From assembly GCA_013396655.1 (NCBI GenBank), contig WBMV01007393.1, positions 157,532 to 221,531 of the forward strand: a stretch of DNA of 64,000 nt, written 5' to 3'. Every line of letters starts with the position of its first letter. Position 1 is the stretch's first letter. Source of the DNA: Campylorhamphus procurvoides. Lineage: Eukaryota > Chordata > Aves > Passeriformes > Dendrocolaptidae. The notes below the pieces were generated by a model. That model searched no databases and was not told the origin of the DNA. It worked only from the letters and a program-made list of their open reading frames with translations. Of the stretch, positions 37,675 to 49,971 are shown one piece after another. A program made the position numbers and the translations under genes.

Positions 37675-39909
37675 ACCATCTTTCTGTGAAATACAGGAGA
37701 GAGAGAAAGGCAGGCAAGCAAAGTTGTCAGCCTGGTAGAGTGAGACTGAATCCATCTCAGGAACACATTGCACTCCTTGAACACACGGAATTCACCTCCT
37801 CCATTATGCTTGCCATGCCACACCATGTGGCTCCGGCCTTGCCAGCGCTGGATGGGACTCCCTTGCAGAAATGTTGCTTTTGGCATCTGCTGCCCTGGAG
37901 GAATAAAATGGGAATCAGGGATAGACCAAAACTGCCTGCCGTGTCTGCCTAGATTACTAATAGGGTCCCACGCACAGTCCCTACCTAGTCCTTGTCCTGC
38001 TGTGAATTCTCTGTGTCTTTCTTGCACAGGAGTATCGGGGTAATCATCTGAAATGTGTACGCACGCTGGCTGATACATCACATCTTCTTTTTCCTTCCAT
38101 CTCCTCTCCCCCTGCATCAGCAGCACTGCCATAATCTCTCAAAATCAACAGGCCATTACAGTCTGATGTAACTCAATGAGTACTCCGAGACAGAAATCCT
38201 GCAGTGTACTTAAAAACCCTAATGTAGAAACATAGTGCTGTCCTGCATTCTCCTTCCACCTCGTTTCCTGGTTTCTAATATAAAATCAGCATTGTTTCTG
38301 TGTCTGCACATAGGGTTTTTTAGCACAGCAGATTGCTAGGCTTCAACTAGCTTTTTATTCTCTTTCAGCTCTGAGAATCTCAAATACAGAGTCAGATCTC
38401 TTCCCCCACATCCCAAATGTCTCACTTTTTTCTGCTAGCTTTTTGGAGCATTGACTTCCAGCTTGTGCCTTGGGAGAGGAGGTCACAGAGACCTTACGTT
38501 TCATCTGCCTTTGCCTGTCTGGCCTATCCCTCACTAGTGGAACATGTGCTTTTGTTGATCAGACCCTGTGGGTGGGCTGTTCAGGTGACGATGGGCCATG
38601 CTGGGTTTTGCACAGCAGAAATGTCTTTCATTATCCTTGGAAAAGTCTAATTGCAGTAAGATACTGGCCAGCTTTTCTTCTGGACTGTCAAACCAACTCC
38701 ATGTGCTTCTATCCTGTGGCTGCGGAGACTAATTTGGCAAGATTTCCTCTTGGGTGGTGCCCGTGTCTAAGAAACTTCACGTGTCCTCTATGTCCAAGTA
38801 TCCAGTGAGCCTCCTGCCAGAACTGTTCATACCTATCCATACATACAACTAACATGTTTTATAGCTTACTGTCCACTGGTCCCAGTCACAGCATTACAGC
38901 TGTTCGAGCAGCTTGAGCCTTCCTTCTCCTTCACCTTCCCTGCTCTTCAGCCCTACCTTGCACTTCTTTGGAGAGAGCAGCTTCTTCTCTGCCTTACTAT
39001 AAAATCTGTCCTGTGATACAAAAAGCTCCTATACAGCTGCATGACTGTGGAAGGGACTTCCTGACCATGTCTGTTTTGTCATTTCTCTCTCACGTTTCTC
39101 ATTTAATCTGAAAACACTTTCTTTTCCCTCTCTTGTCCCTCTTAGCATTTCTTTTCTCCTTCCATTGTAGATATAAGCATTTGAGCCAGTTTGGAATACT
39201 GATTTAATGTGGGGTTTTTTTCTCTTTTGGAAAGTGATAGTTTAAACAGTAATAAGTGTCTGTCTAAGACGCAACACTTCATACAAGTTTCACAGGGAAA
39301 GGAATGTGGTGTTGTCCGGCTGCCCGGAATATCCCCTAGCCTGCCAGCATAAAGGCTGTCCTGAAAGCCTTCGCTCCTGATGGGGTGGGGTGGTGGGCAG
39401 AGAGGTTTTTTTGATCGCTTTCTTTTACAAAACAGATCCTGCTTCCCAGTCACATCTGGGGACAAGCAAGAGAGGAAGTGACTTTGGAAATGGCTTTGTC
39501 ACCAGCAGTCAGGATCCAGCTGTGCCTTTGGGCCTTTCTGTAAGGAGGGGAAGTAGAGGCTTGTTTTGGTTTGTTTTGCTTTCTTAAAGCTTTAAAAAGG
39601 TGTGTTATCTGCTGCAGCATAATCAAGGCATTCCTACATCTGTTTGACTTTGAAGCTAGTGCGTGATAAGTTTTTCTTGCAAAATGCCTTCTAAAGGTGT
39701 GGGAAGGTGAAAGGGCAGAATTGGGTGTCAAGTTAAGAACCAGGTACTTGTTGATATGATGCACTAAATAATTGCTTCTCAAGCTGCAGGTTGGTATTAA
39801 GTGGTCCTGGCAGTGCTATGGCTGCAGTATCACTTATGCAGTGTGCAGCTCAGGGAGAGGAGAGAAGGTACACCATCCCACTGGAGGGAAGGTGCTGATG
39901 AGGATTCAA

Positions 39910-39980
39910 CACGCTGTACTTCGAACCCAAGCCTGCCTCTGCTGATGACATTGTTTAACTTCTCTGCATCTCCAGAAGAG
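39910..39980 (+). repeat. MIR-like SINE 5'-half fragment
   Basis: 'cttcgaacccaagcctgcc' near 39918 is followed by 'ctgatgacattgtttaacttctctgcatct'. This corresponds to the tRNA box B and core of MIR (GGTTCGAATCC, GACCTTGGGCAAGTTACTTAACCTCTCTGTGCCT) in the same order. Short, diverged, assigned from memory. Confidence 0.45.
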
Positions 39981-40518
39981 GATGTGCTTGAGGGCTTCCC
40001 TTTGTAAACTGTAGTTGTGGGCATCTGAAGGGGAAGGCAGGAATTAGGCTTGAACCCTCCTGACCGAGCTGCGGGAAGGGAAACAGATCGAAGAACCTGA
40101 ATGAAAGCAGGCTTGCGCTTAGTCTGTACTGTTCACCATTTGGAGTTGAAATCTATGGCTTGGAAATGCACCAGTATGGGGATTTGGGTTGCAGGTTTCA
40201 GGTAGTTTATAAGGACATGGCTTTGCGGTGGGCAGAAGTAGATACAGATCAGTGCGGTTGCCAAATGGAATGGACCCAGTTGCCGCCCACGTTTCTTAGT
40301 AGTGCTGCAAGTATTGCTGTGGTAAACTAACCGAGTAAAGACATCATTTTTCAGCCAGATCTAGTCAGAGCAATATGCTAGGGGGAGGAGAAGGGGCAGG
40401 AGGGGCTTCTTTGCCCCTCTCAGCAGAAGTAAGGAGTTGCATTGTTGACGTGTTAACTGACAACTTGTTTTCGGCTCATATAGCTAACTCATCTTCCTCT
40501 ACCCTTTGCCCTCTGCTG

Positions 40519-40580
40519 TTATCCCCGTTTAATAGTATTTCCCAGCTTTATGAGGGTATTGCAGGATGAGAAGTGATGTG
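40519..40580 (+). repeat. Possible MIR/L2-like tail
   Basis: 'ttatccccgtttaatagta' then 'ctttatgagggtattgcaggatg' is reminiscent of the MIR 3' half with GGGGATAATAGTA and CTCATAGGGTTGTTGTGAGGAT. Weak; may be chance, but it is in the same orientation as the fragment 600 bases upstream. Confidence 0.3.
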
Positions 40581-40589
40581 ATGAAACAT

Positions 40590-40624
40590 GCGCCTGTGCG
40601 TGTGTGTATGCATGTGCATGCACA
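40590..40624. repeat. Alternating purine-pyrimidine tract with palindrome
   Basis: Mostly alternating TG/CG/CA dinucleotides ending in the perfect 12-bp palindrome TGTGCATGCACA at 40613-40624. Such tracts favour Z-form DNA. Confidence 0.6.
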
Positions 40625-40729
40625 GGGAGAGAGACCTAAGAGTAATTTCTGCCGTCAAAACCTCTGCGGGGCAAGGGATGGCACTGTCAGGGCCTGGTGA
40701 CAGGGGGGAGCGTGCTTCCTTGGCACGGC

Positions 40730-40925
40730 CAGGTCGGTGCGGAGCCTCCCAGCGTGTTGTGTTGTGCTGACTGTGCGTGACTCAGCCGAGCGCTCGCCTC
40801 GGTGGCATTTCGCAGCTTGTCTGTAACACAATAGCGCTGGAGCGCTGCCGCCCATCAATTCTGAAACTAAAGGGGGTGGCAGCAGTGGGCAGGAACCTAT
40901 TGATTGCGCTGTAAATCAGAAGGCT
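40730..40925. promoter_or_regulatory. Small CpG cluster, candidate conserved regulatory element
   Basis: Roughly a dozen CpG occur within about 140 bases, including 'gccgagcgctcgcctcgg' near 40785 and 'agcgctggagcgctgccgcc' near 40833. These are followed by an A/T-containing core with 'attgattgcgctgtaaatc' near 40899. CpG loss is normal in vertebrate noncoding DNA, so a local cluster suggests an unmethylated regulatory site. No coding frame is evident. Confidence 0.4.
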
Positions 40926-41744
40926 AAGGGAAAAAGCCCGATTCCCAGGAAAGCTGCAGGTCCGTCTCTCACCTGCTGCAGGCAGGAGAGTCCTACTCCC
41001 ACCCCTTCTGGGCACGTGCAGTATTTGTACTTAACTCTTCTGTGTGCAGGGACCATTGGTAGTCTGGAGCCTAAGATCAGTGATAGTTCTTTCCATCTTT
41101 TGTGCAGGCAAATGATGGGATTTCAGCAGGGCTGAATTAAGTCTGATAATGGTGTTAGAAGATTCAGCCCAGCTTATAAAGGAACCCCAAAGAGAAAGGG
41201 GGCAAGTGGACTACTGGAGCTCGTGTGAACTGGTGTAGAAAAGAGGCAGAACTTGATGCCTTTGCTGTTTAGATTGATATCTGGTTTTGCAGAAGAAGAC
41301 AAAGATCTGTGCCATAGAATTGCCCCTCTTCCTTTTGCAAGCAGTGGGTTCTGTCCCTTTGTGCCCCAGGAACCACCTGGCTTTGTGAATGGAAAATTGG
41401 AGAATTTCCCAGGTGTCAGTCTGTGAAAGGAGACAACTCCAGGAAGAGCAAAGGTGTTGCTCTGAGGTGGGATGTGATTTGAGTTAAAGTGGGACAGAGT
41501 CAAGTGTCAATGCCAGGGCTGAAGAACGCAATGGAGTTACAGATTTGGGGTACATGAAGAATTGCTGGGCAGGAGATGGACAGATGGAGAGAGATCTTGG
41601 AGGAGGTCCCAAAATCACCCTATTGAGTACATTTGGGAGAGTCATCATTCTTCTCATCAGGCATATGTTTTGGGAATGGGCCAGGGGAGGTTTCAACAGA
41701 ATCAGAATCACAATCTCAGCTTTCTCTCTCTTTTTTTCTTTTTT

Positions 41745-41885
41745 AACCAAACAACAACAGCAAAAAGAAAAAAATAAGGAAAAAAATTAATCAAAAAAAA
41801 CCCTCGACCAAAAAAAGCCCCAAACCAACCAACCACCAAAAAAACCACACCTCAATCAAACAAACAAAAAAAATCCCCAAACCAG
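41745..41885 (+). repeat. A/C-rich low-complexity tract
   Basis: About 140 bases of A-rich words mixed with CC and CAAC units, nearly free of G and poor in T. I have the impression of similar A/C tracts in bird introns. It may derive from an eroded poly-A tail. Confidence 0.7.
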
Positions 41886-44238
41886 ACTCATTATTTTGGG
41901 TTAATTTTTATATGCACTGAGAATCTTTTAAAAAAAGAAATAAAAATCTGTTAACTGTTAATATCTCTTGATTTTCTTACCCAAGTATAAACAGGAGTTT
42001 CGCATAGATTCAGGACAGATGTAGAGGCAACTTGGGAAAAGCAGAACGACAGGAAATTATGTTGGTCACAACTGAAATGCTCAACACAACCGAAGCACGT
42101 GAGCTGGTGAACCTTTTTTACAGCACATGTTGCCCCTGTGCCACAGACTGTTAATTTTCTCTTACACAGAGCAGATGGAGAAGACCTCTGGGGATGGGAT
42201 TTTTCTCCTGTGACTGGAGAAGAGCCTGTGCACACACTGGAGAATGAAGAGTCACACCTCGTGCTTTCCTATGTCTGGGTTAGCAGGAAAGCTCCGTGAG
42301 GATCATGGCTATACTGGATCCATGTTTGCTTAAGGTGCTGAGGGATGCTGAGGTCAGACGAGCTCCCCTGCTGCAGTGGGGAACTGCTGTAATAACTGCT
42401 CTTTCTGCTGTTACGGGCCACACAAGGATGAGATATTTATTAGGCTAATGAGCAAATTATAATTCAAAGCTTTAGGATGAACAAAAAAAGAAATGTATGT
42501 TAGCTCCCAACTGGTAATGGTTGTACGATCACTCGCAGAATTCTTGAATTTCAAAGTTTTCCCAAATGACCAGTGCTTGGATGAGATGCAGCTATATATG
42601 AATATGTGGTTATATTTGTTAATATAGAAATGTATGTATGTGTCGTGGCCACAATATGGAGAATGAGAGCAAAAAGCAACCATACTTAATTTCCTGCCTT
42701 TTTCTATGTCAATTCCCATTCATAAAGCACAGAGAAGGGTTATTTTTGTTTCCTGGGGGGATATTTTTCTTCCCCCCACTAAAAGAAAATGCAGAAAGCT
42801 TTGGTTATACATTCAAATTCAGCTGTGTTTGGTTTGTGGTGCAGAGGTCTAAATATGCATTAGGACATGACCTGCCTAGTGTACCTGTTTTGTATCACCT
42901 CCATACATAGAGGGAGGTTTTGTGTAAGCTGTGCTATCCAAAGGCCGTTTTGGATTAGTTTATCTGGGCTGGATTCAAATCCTCAAGGAAAAATGCTCTT
43001 TAATCATTCAAGCTGGATGCTGCCCGAGTTTTGGAATCTTGCAAATATGTTGGCATTTATGTAATAAATACAAACTTTAAGAGTGTTTCTTTTCCTTGAG
43101 GAACTCTTGACTTCATAAGGTTTTATTGTGAGCTGGTTGTTAGGGCTGAGAATTTGCCACTGACTCCCTCTCCCCACCCCAAAACAAACAAATAAATAGA
43201 ACCATATGTAGCCGACTTCATCCTCTGAACAGGCTCTTCATAGGCTACTTCCCTATGAAATCAGCAGTTTTTTTTTTTCCTTTCAAGTTTTGAGACATGC
43301 CAGACCACTGGAGGCTGCATGGGGAAGGAAGATGTTAGCCCTAGTAATGACTCTTAAGTCAGCTGTCAACTCAATCCGAAGTATCAGTCATTTTCCCATA
43401 GCTAAAGTCACTGCAACATGTTTTTCTTGCCATGTTCCCTGTGTGAAATGAGCTGCTGGAGCAAAAGGGTTTTAAAGGCATTCTTTGTTGTTTGGGTTGG
43501 GGTTTTTTTTGGTCCAAAATAGAAACATTTAATCATCTTCTTAATCATAGTTTCAATGTACAGCCAAACAGCATTATTTTTTTCAGTGGCTGTTTCTGGT
43601 TTAGACTTGGCATAAATCTGTTTCAGTTTTTCAAGCAGTGTGATCAGTTCTGACCATGTAGTGACTCAAGTACAGATCAGCCTGATCCCATATTTTATTC
43701 TGTACAATACTACTGACTTGTCATGTGGTCAGTCACTTGTAAATTTGTATCTTTTCTTTCCATTATCTTTGGAATCAGGGTAGCTCTTGGTAAACTCTCA
43801 AAGGTTTTACAGTTTAATATCATTGATGTTGGTAGAGGGTGCACTGCACCTTAATGACAGGCGATGAAGCAGAATTAGGGTGAAGAGCATGAAGGGGCAG
43901 AACAGGCTAGTGACACTGACAGAAACAGGGAAGTTCAGACCAAGGGGTACTGGCAGGATGCTGGTGTTGAGCTGTGAGGAAGAGAGAGGATTATACAAAC
44001 AATGAGAGGAAAGGAGATGCTGCAGATCAAGGAAGGAAAGGAAGTGGAGCACAAATGAAAGCTGTGATTTGGAGAAAGGTGGATTAAGGAGTTGGAAGAA
44101 TGATATTTGTTCAGGTCAATTATAGATTACCTTTATCTGATTTTTACTTTTGGGACATTACCCTTGTGTTTCTAAATTTGGGGCAAAATGGTGCTTGCCT
44201 TTTCTTTTTTTTTCTTTTCCTAAGCATCTGATTACTCT

Positions 44239-44260
44239 AAATTATTACATTAAATAATTT
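44239..44260. other. A/T inverted repeat
   Basis: Perfect eight-base-pair stem AAATTATT / AATAATTT with a six-base loop. The sequence also contains ATTA homeodomain-type cores. Confidence 0.5.
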
Positions 44261-45708
44261 GGCATAGGAAGACCTCTAAAATTTGCTTTTCGACAGCTTA
44301 CTGGTGTATGATAGCACCCTCTGTTCCCTAGAAAAACCACCTGGAACTCTTGTGTTAATGGCTTGGCACAGTCCCCTGCCAGTTTGTCCGGGTGGCTTTC
44401 AAATTGTTGTCCTGTATTCTAACATGTAAAGCATTTAAGAGCATCAACAAAAAGTAGCTACGGAAAGTCTCATGTCTGTGGATTTTTTTCCTTCTTTTAC
44501 TGTTTACAAAATAATGAGCCTGGTTTAAAACTGTGCCAAATAACACCTCTGGTTTTGTTTGGTTGGTTCTCGTGGTGGTTGTCCTCTTTTCCCTACTGCC
44601 AGGTCTGCATGTGAGGAAGGAGAGGTGCATTAGGGATAGTTTGTGATGACTTGATGGGAAATAAGAGGATGATAGCCCATGCTGGGTTTAAATGGGGGGG
44701 ACTGAGGAGTGCTGCTGTTCCTATTGTTCTGCCAGACTCTGTGATTCAGCCACAAAGCAGCTGGTTCTCAAAAGTAACATTTAAAACTTCCCATTTTGAA
44801 AAACACCAGTTTAAACCGTAATGAAGCACAATAAGAAACATTAAGACTGATACTTTGAAACTACCTGAAGGTAGATGAATCACTTGAAAATTCTCTCGGT
44901 AAAAATATTTGTATTTTCTCTCATTGAACCAGTATGTTGAAGCTGAAGCATAACCTTGGGTCTCGCATAAGCTTCTGCAGTGACTAATTAGGCAGTGGAA
45001 AAGCAGAGAAAGCACCTCACCTCTGACTGCAGCACTAGTTCAAAAAGTTGTGGAAAATACAGGCAACCACTGCAATCCTGCTTTGTAAGAAGGGGTGGAG
45101 ACGGAGTGGCTGCCTTCCCCAGGTCTCTGGTTGGTGTTGCATTGACTAGCAGCACCCATAACTGTTTCCACTAAGATTAATAAGAAGAGGCTTGTTCCTT
45201 AATGTGTGCTGCTCACTGTACGAGCCAAGAGATACTCACTGGGGGTCCTGCTGCTGCCCATCACCACTGGCACACAGTGGGGCACGTACCTTGCAGCATA
45301 TGGTGAGATGTGGCATCCCGGGTGGGATGGACCAAAGGTGCTGCCAGATGTAGCAGCTCCTGTGTTAGGCTTTTATCTCCTCCTTCAGACAGTGACAGTA
45401 CTGTGAAATCTTCCAGGAGCCGCAGCATTAGTCTCCCTTGAAACCTGGGAGGGCAGGGGACAGCAGGGAAGAGGATTGTGGTTTTTTTAAAGTCTTGCTT
45501 AGGCTTTTATTTATGTGGGTTTTTCCCCCCCCCCGAGAGCGCACAGCTCACTATTTCAGGATAGTTTTTGCCTACAAGAAATTCCTATGAAATGATCAGA
45601 GGATTTGAGGGTCTGTGAGATGCTTCTGTATTTTGAGTCCTAATCACTTAGGTGAAAAAGAATAAGTAAATTATATATTGAACCGCTAACTGGTGCTGAG
45701 GCCTGGTG

Positions 45709-45722
45709 GTTTCCATGGCAAC
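45709..45722. promoter_or_regulatory. Perfect palindromic X-box (RFX site)
   Basis: GTTTCCATGGCAAC matches every fixed position of the RFX consensus GTTNCCATGGNAAC. RFX proteins bind this motif in ciliary-gene promoters and enhancers. It lies 21 bases upstream of a perfect CRE, within a locally CpG-containing stretch (45685-45890). This looks like a promoter or enhancer element. Confidence 0.65.
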
Positions 45723-45743
45723 CGGGCTGGAAATAGCTGCCTG

Positions 45744-45751
45744 TGACGTCA
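45744..45751. promoter_or_regulatory. Perfect CRE (CREB/ATF site)
   Basis: The full octamer TGACGTCA in the context CTGTGACGTCACC. The CpG within it has survived in an otherwise CpG-poor neighbourhood, which suggests constraint or lack of methylation. Confidence 0.65.
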
Positions 45752-45759
45752 CCAGCACG

Positions 45760-48700
45760 GCACAGGTAGAGTTGAATCCCGCCACTGTTTCTCCCTGAAG
45801 AAGTGAGTGCGGCAGGCAGAAACACCTTGACATTGCAATTAACATATGCAGATATCCCAGGCACCCCGGGGGTACCTGTCCATTGCCAGGGTACACCGAG
45901 TTCACTGCGTGCACAGCAGAAATGTCTGAGCCCTCTTGCAGGTACTGAGGGAGTCTGGATCCCACCACCCCGCACCTGCCCTGTCTGTGTTGGCTGTGTT
46001 GGGGTGCACAGTTGCAGAGCGAGGCTTCCAACCCCACATCTGGGCTGGGGGACTCGGGTCCTCTCCTCCAGTGCCAGTGATGCCCCAGTTGCCCAAGCTG
46101 CTCCTCTAATCTATCTTACAGTCGCAGTATTGCATGTGAGAAGGGAGACACTTCTAAACAGCTTGGATACCATTTCTTCTTTCCGGAGATGGATAGAAGA
46201 CCCGGTAGGTTTGAATTTGGCCTTTTTTTATTTTTTTTCTCTTTTTCTTATAATTTGGTTGATATAGGTTTTGGCTTTGTTATTCTCTGGAGGATTTGGT
46301 TTTATTTTCCCTTTTTTTATCTTTGAGATGCCAGGAATGTAAACTCTGATCCTTTTCTGGCATTGCTGAAGGACAAGTGGGAGGTGTAAATGAATCTAAG
46401 AATGTGAATGTTTAAAACGTTAATTGAAGGGGTGAATGTGCTGAATCTTTAACAAAGGCCTTCTCTACTTAAAATATTAATTACTTTTTGAAGAAAATAC
46501 ATTTTAAGCAAAACAACCAGCCTGATGCAGCATGGTTATTTGATTATCCTGGGAGAGCTGAGAATGGAGGTTCTGCTTGAAGTCTCTTGCAATGTACTGT
46601 AGGTACCAGAGTATCACACCCCTATGTGACAGGAACTGACCCAGTAGGATAGACACAGGCAAGGTGTATGTGAAGAGTAAGTTGCTGTTCAGCTGTGGAA
46701 TTGGATACCCTTTACCCAGCAACAAAAAAAATCCCCCACCCCACTGATCTGATTACCTAGTTCTACGCATGAGCAAAACATAGTAGATGCGATAACTTTT
46801 CTTCCAGGCGTTTCCTGGTGTTTGCATTCAATTTAGTTTTAGCTGTCCCAAGTGATTGCATTTCCAGTGTTTTCCTGAGAAGATGAGACCGTATGCCTCC
46901 CTGTTAAGGTGATTTGTCTTCTTTTCCCCATGCAGCAACAGGCCTGTGTGTTTCTTTTCTTGGTTTCTGCTGGATCTGAGCATAGTCAGGTAGCCTTGAA
47001 TGATCCCTATTTTAGTTTGTGGCTCTCAGAGGTTTGCAGACAGGTCAGTTCCTGGCTCATTGGCCACTGCTTAGCAAGCTTTCATATTTAGTCCTTGTGT
47101 TTGTAAATTCATTTCTGGTTCTTGATAACGCACTTGTTGCTCTTCTGCAACCTTCTTTTTTGTCGTGAGTTTTTTTGAGCAGGTTTAGCCCAGAATTCAA
47201 TACCAGCTTTCTGGTATGGTTGCAGCCAGTATAATTTGAGGCTAATAATACTGCAACTACGTGCAGCAAGTGCAGCTGTTTGCTTCCCCCAGTGTCCACC
47301 TGTAGACAGGAGTAGCTCTGTTGTCTTCTCCAGGAGACTGCCCACCGGTGCATCCTAATCTCTTGTGCCTGTATCATCTCAATGGCTCTGAGTACCAAAT
47401 GCTGACATTTCAGTTGTGATGGCTCTTCCCTCAGGAGGAGTCTCATACTGTCTCTTGCCTTTGGTCAAAATGGATGCACTCTGGGTGATGTTTTACATTT
47501 AGATGTAAATGCTTATCTGTCATAATAGCATAAGAACACTCATTGTTTATAACGAGAAAAATGACATGGGGCGATGGACTGGCAGGTTCCTGGATGCCGT
47601 GGCTCGTGGAGTGTTCTTTGCAGGTAGCAACTGCGTGGACTATCTGCTGTGTTTCACAGACCAGTAGTGACCCATGGACCACAGTTTGGGTGATGCTGTC
47701 CTAGGGCCTTATCTATACTAGAAAAAGGAAGACAAATGATGCATAGTTTATCATCTCATTGTAAAACTAAATGACACTATGGAACAGTTTGGGGTTTTTT
47801 TAATGTCAGGAGCTGATTCTTGTATATACTGCAGCTGTGTTTCTGCTGCCAGAGGTGAAATAACTGTCCTGATTTCATCAGTGTAGAAGCAGACATGTAC
47901 TTGGAACTAAGACTCCTACCTATATAATGTCATTCCTTTTGGAAGCATCTCCAAGTATTAGTAGGTCCTTTTTTCTTCTTTGGGTGGACTAGTTTAAACC
48001 ATTCATATTATTGTGGCTTCCAAGGAGTTTTTTTCCTTCAACTTGGTTTGTAGGCAATGCCCCAAGAAGCAAATAGATATGAATGCGAGCAATACAAAGA
48101 TCTCCAAAACCTTACTGACAAAAGGGAAACCTTGTAATGCATTTCCCTGCTGCCATCCCTAGTTAGCTGTGCTATCACTAGAGGAGTTTGAGCTTGTCTG
48201 TGACTCATTAGAGGCAACATCAGAATTTAGAACTGAACACCTAAAGCTCAAGGCTTTTGAGCAGTCATGAAAACCTGGTCTTTGCTTAGACACCTCAGTG
48301 TTAGCTGAGCATTTAGAAGATGCTTTCCCTACTTAGACGTGCAGTAATGTATGGCATGATGCTTATAGGACTACAGTCAGCATTTCTGTCTTAAGGGACA
48401 TACACTTATTAACATTTGTTGCATTCCTCAGGGTTTCTAACACCTCCTGCCTTCTATGCATCTGTCTTTCAAAAGGTGAAAACTTTGGGCCAAAAACGGG
48501 CACAGTTTTGTCATACAGCCCTCTTGATAGGATGAGAAGGAATGGCACTGCTCAGTGTTCCCATCAGAGTCGTTGGCAAATGCATCTGTCAGGAAGGATT
48601 TGGTGATGGGTGTAAAGATAATGAGCCCCAGGGAGGTGAACTATGACTTTTCACTCCTTGTCACCTCTACTTTTCTCCCAATTCACAAGGTCTTCAGAAA

Positions 48701-49971
48701 AAGGAAAAGCTGTTACTACTGCTGACTGCTCAACTCTTGCAGAGTTCCCGATCTCTTCAGATGCTGTGTATAATACCTATGCAGTGGTATCGCTTGGGAA
48801 GGGTGAAAGCTGAGAACATAGGGGTTTATTGGCTTCTATGCTGAGGCTTGCTCAGGTCTCTGTGGCTGCAACCTCCAAAATTAAATGGTTTGTGTTTGGA
48901 GTTAGGATGTCATCACTAAGGCCTACTGGGGAGGAGCCACTGTTTATGCACCCCAAAAATACCACTGCCACAGGGTGGATGGGAGGGGAAACAGGACGAA
49001 GTGCAGGACTCAGGGAATGAGTAGGATGGAGGGTTGGTGGGGGATGATCTTCAGGAAATGAGTCTGGCGGCTGGAAGGAGTTGGGCCCCATTTAAAATGG
49101 CTGCTGCCGCATTCAAGGGGCCATTTTAAGTGCCTGTTATCCTACTCTCGCTTAAGGCTGTAATTTGTATGAATGTGAAGCCAACAAAAATGTTAGATTC
49201 CAGTACAAATCTGTTCTGATTTGGGGATTCATCCGAGTCCCAACAATGCGTAAAGTACTGCAGAATGAGAGGTGATACATTGTGGAAATGTAGGATATGA
49301 ATTTTATATTTATTACTGACTTGGCAGGGTGCTTTTCACATCACCATTCTGGTACAATTTTGATTAGATTTTTATGCTGAGCATCGGAGAAACACTGCTT
49401 GTGTGTATGTAATTCTCTTTTCCTTTTGTGCATCTCTCCTCTGATAAGGAGAACTCTGTGCTGGTGAGACAGAGTTGTCAGTCATTACACTGTAAGGATA
49501 CAGTTCAGACAATGCCAGTAAAAACTTCCTCTGCCAGCGTGGAGGATGTGTGTTGACACGGAGCAGAGTGCCACTAGCAGTGGGAGAACAGGTAAGTTTC
49601 TGTGTCTTGCCCAGCTGACCGCTGCAAGAGCTCAGAAGGGTGATGGTAGTTTCTGTCATGTTGCCTCATATGGGGGAACCTGTTCAATGGTCCTCAGTCC
49701 ATGTGTTGCTCTCATTTGTCACAAATTGTTGTCTTGTAATGGATTTTGTTTATTCCCAGCATGTGCTGGCTCTGAACTAGCATTGAAAGCAGATAAAATT
49801 CATCTGCAGATGGAGTGCTGTCTGTTCCCTCACAGGTGCTCATTTTCTTTACGTGGGAAAGCATTGGGAAAATACCCTTCTCTATAGACTACCTTACAGA
49901 GACAGAGTTCTGGGGCAGTGGTAAATCTGATATGTGTATTTACATTTAGTTACTTATGCAACGCTTTGCTT
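45760..49971. other. Noncoding interval
   Basis: No recognisable exon. The 154-codon plus frame at 45803-46267 and the two overlapping minus frames share GC-rich sequence next to the X-box/CRE element and resemble nothing known. A T-rich tract lies at 46217-46250. Segment 49075-49175 has the appearance of a conserved element with CCGCATT and GCCATTTTAA motifs. Confidence 0.45.

Larger units (their letters stand above)
28820..39909. other. Noncoding interval, 11 kb
   Basis: No recognisable exon. Contents: G homopolymer 29839-29847, A/C-rich patch 31210-31260, TG repeat 33371-33390, a small CpG cluster 33960-34040 with a GC hairpin, alternating TG/CG at 34738-34772, C homopolymer 35717-35733, and a single N at 37674. 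Segments around 31860-32160 and 35165-35300 have the look of conserved noncoding elements. The 135-codon plus frame at 32831-33238 resembles nothing known. Confidence 0.45.
40930..45700. other. Noncoding interval with avian-type A/C tract
   Basis: No coding signal. Contains the A/C-rich tract 41745-41885, T/G-rich stretches 43490-43515, and an A/T inverted repeat at 44239-44260. A C homopolymer lies at 45525-45534. Nothing else recognised. Confidence 0.45.

Noticed and set aside
37638..38132. 164-codon minus-strand frame
   Set aside because: Crosses the N at 37674, has no recognisable domain, and overlaps plus-strand frames of similar length.
45709..45751. MHC class II-type X1-X2-Y promoter module
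   Set aside because: In that module the X1 and X2 boxes adjoin and an inverted CCAAT Y-box follows; here the spacing is 21 bases and no Y-box is seen.
45803..46267. 154-codon plus-strand frame beside the X-box/CRE element
   Set aside because: Two long minus frames overlap it, the C-terminal part comes from a T-rich tract, and no domain or similarity is apparent.
47640..47705. Possible repeat with 'catggaccacagtttgggtgatgctg'
   Set aside because: Reminiscent of several interspersed repeats, but I could not find further collinear landmarks.
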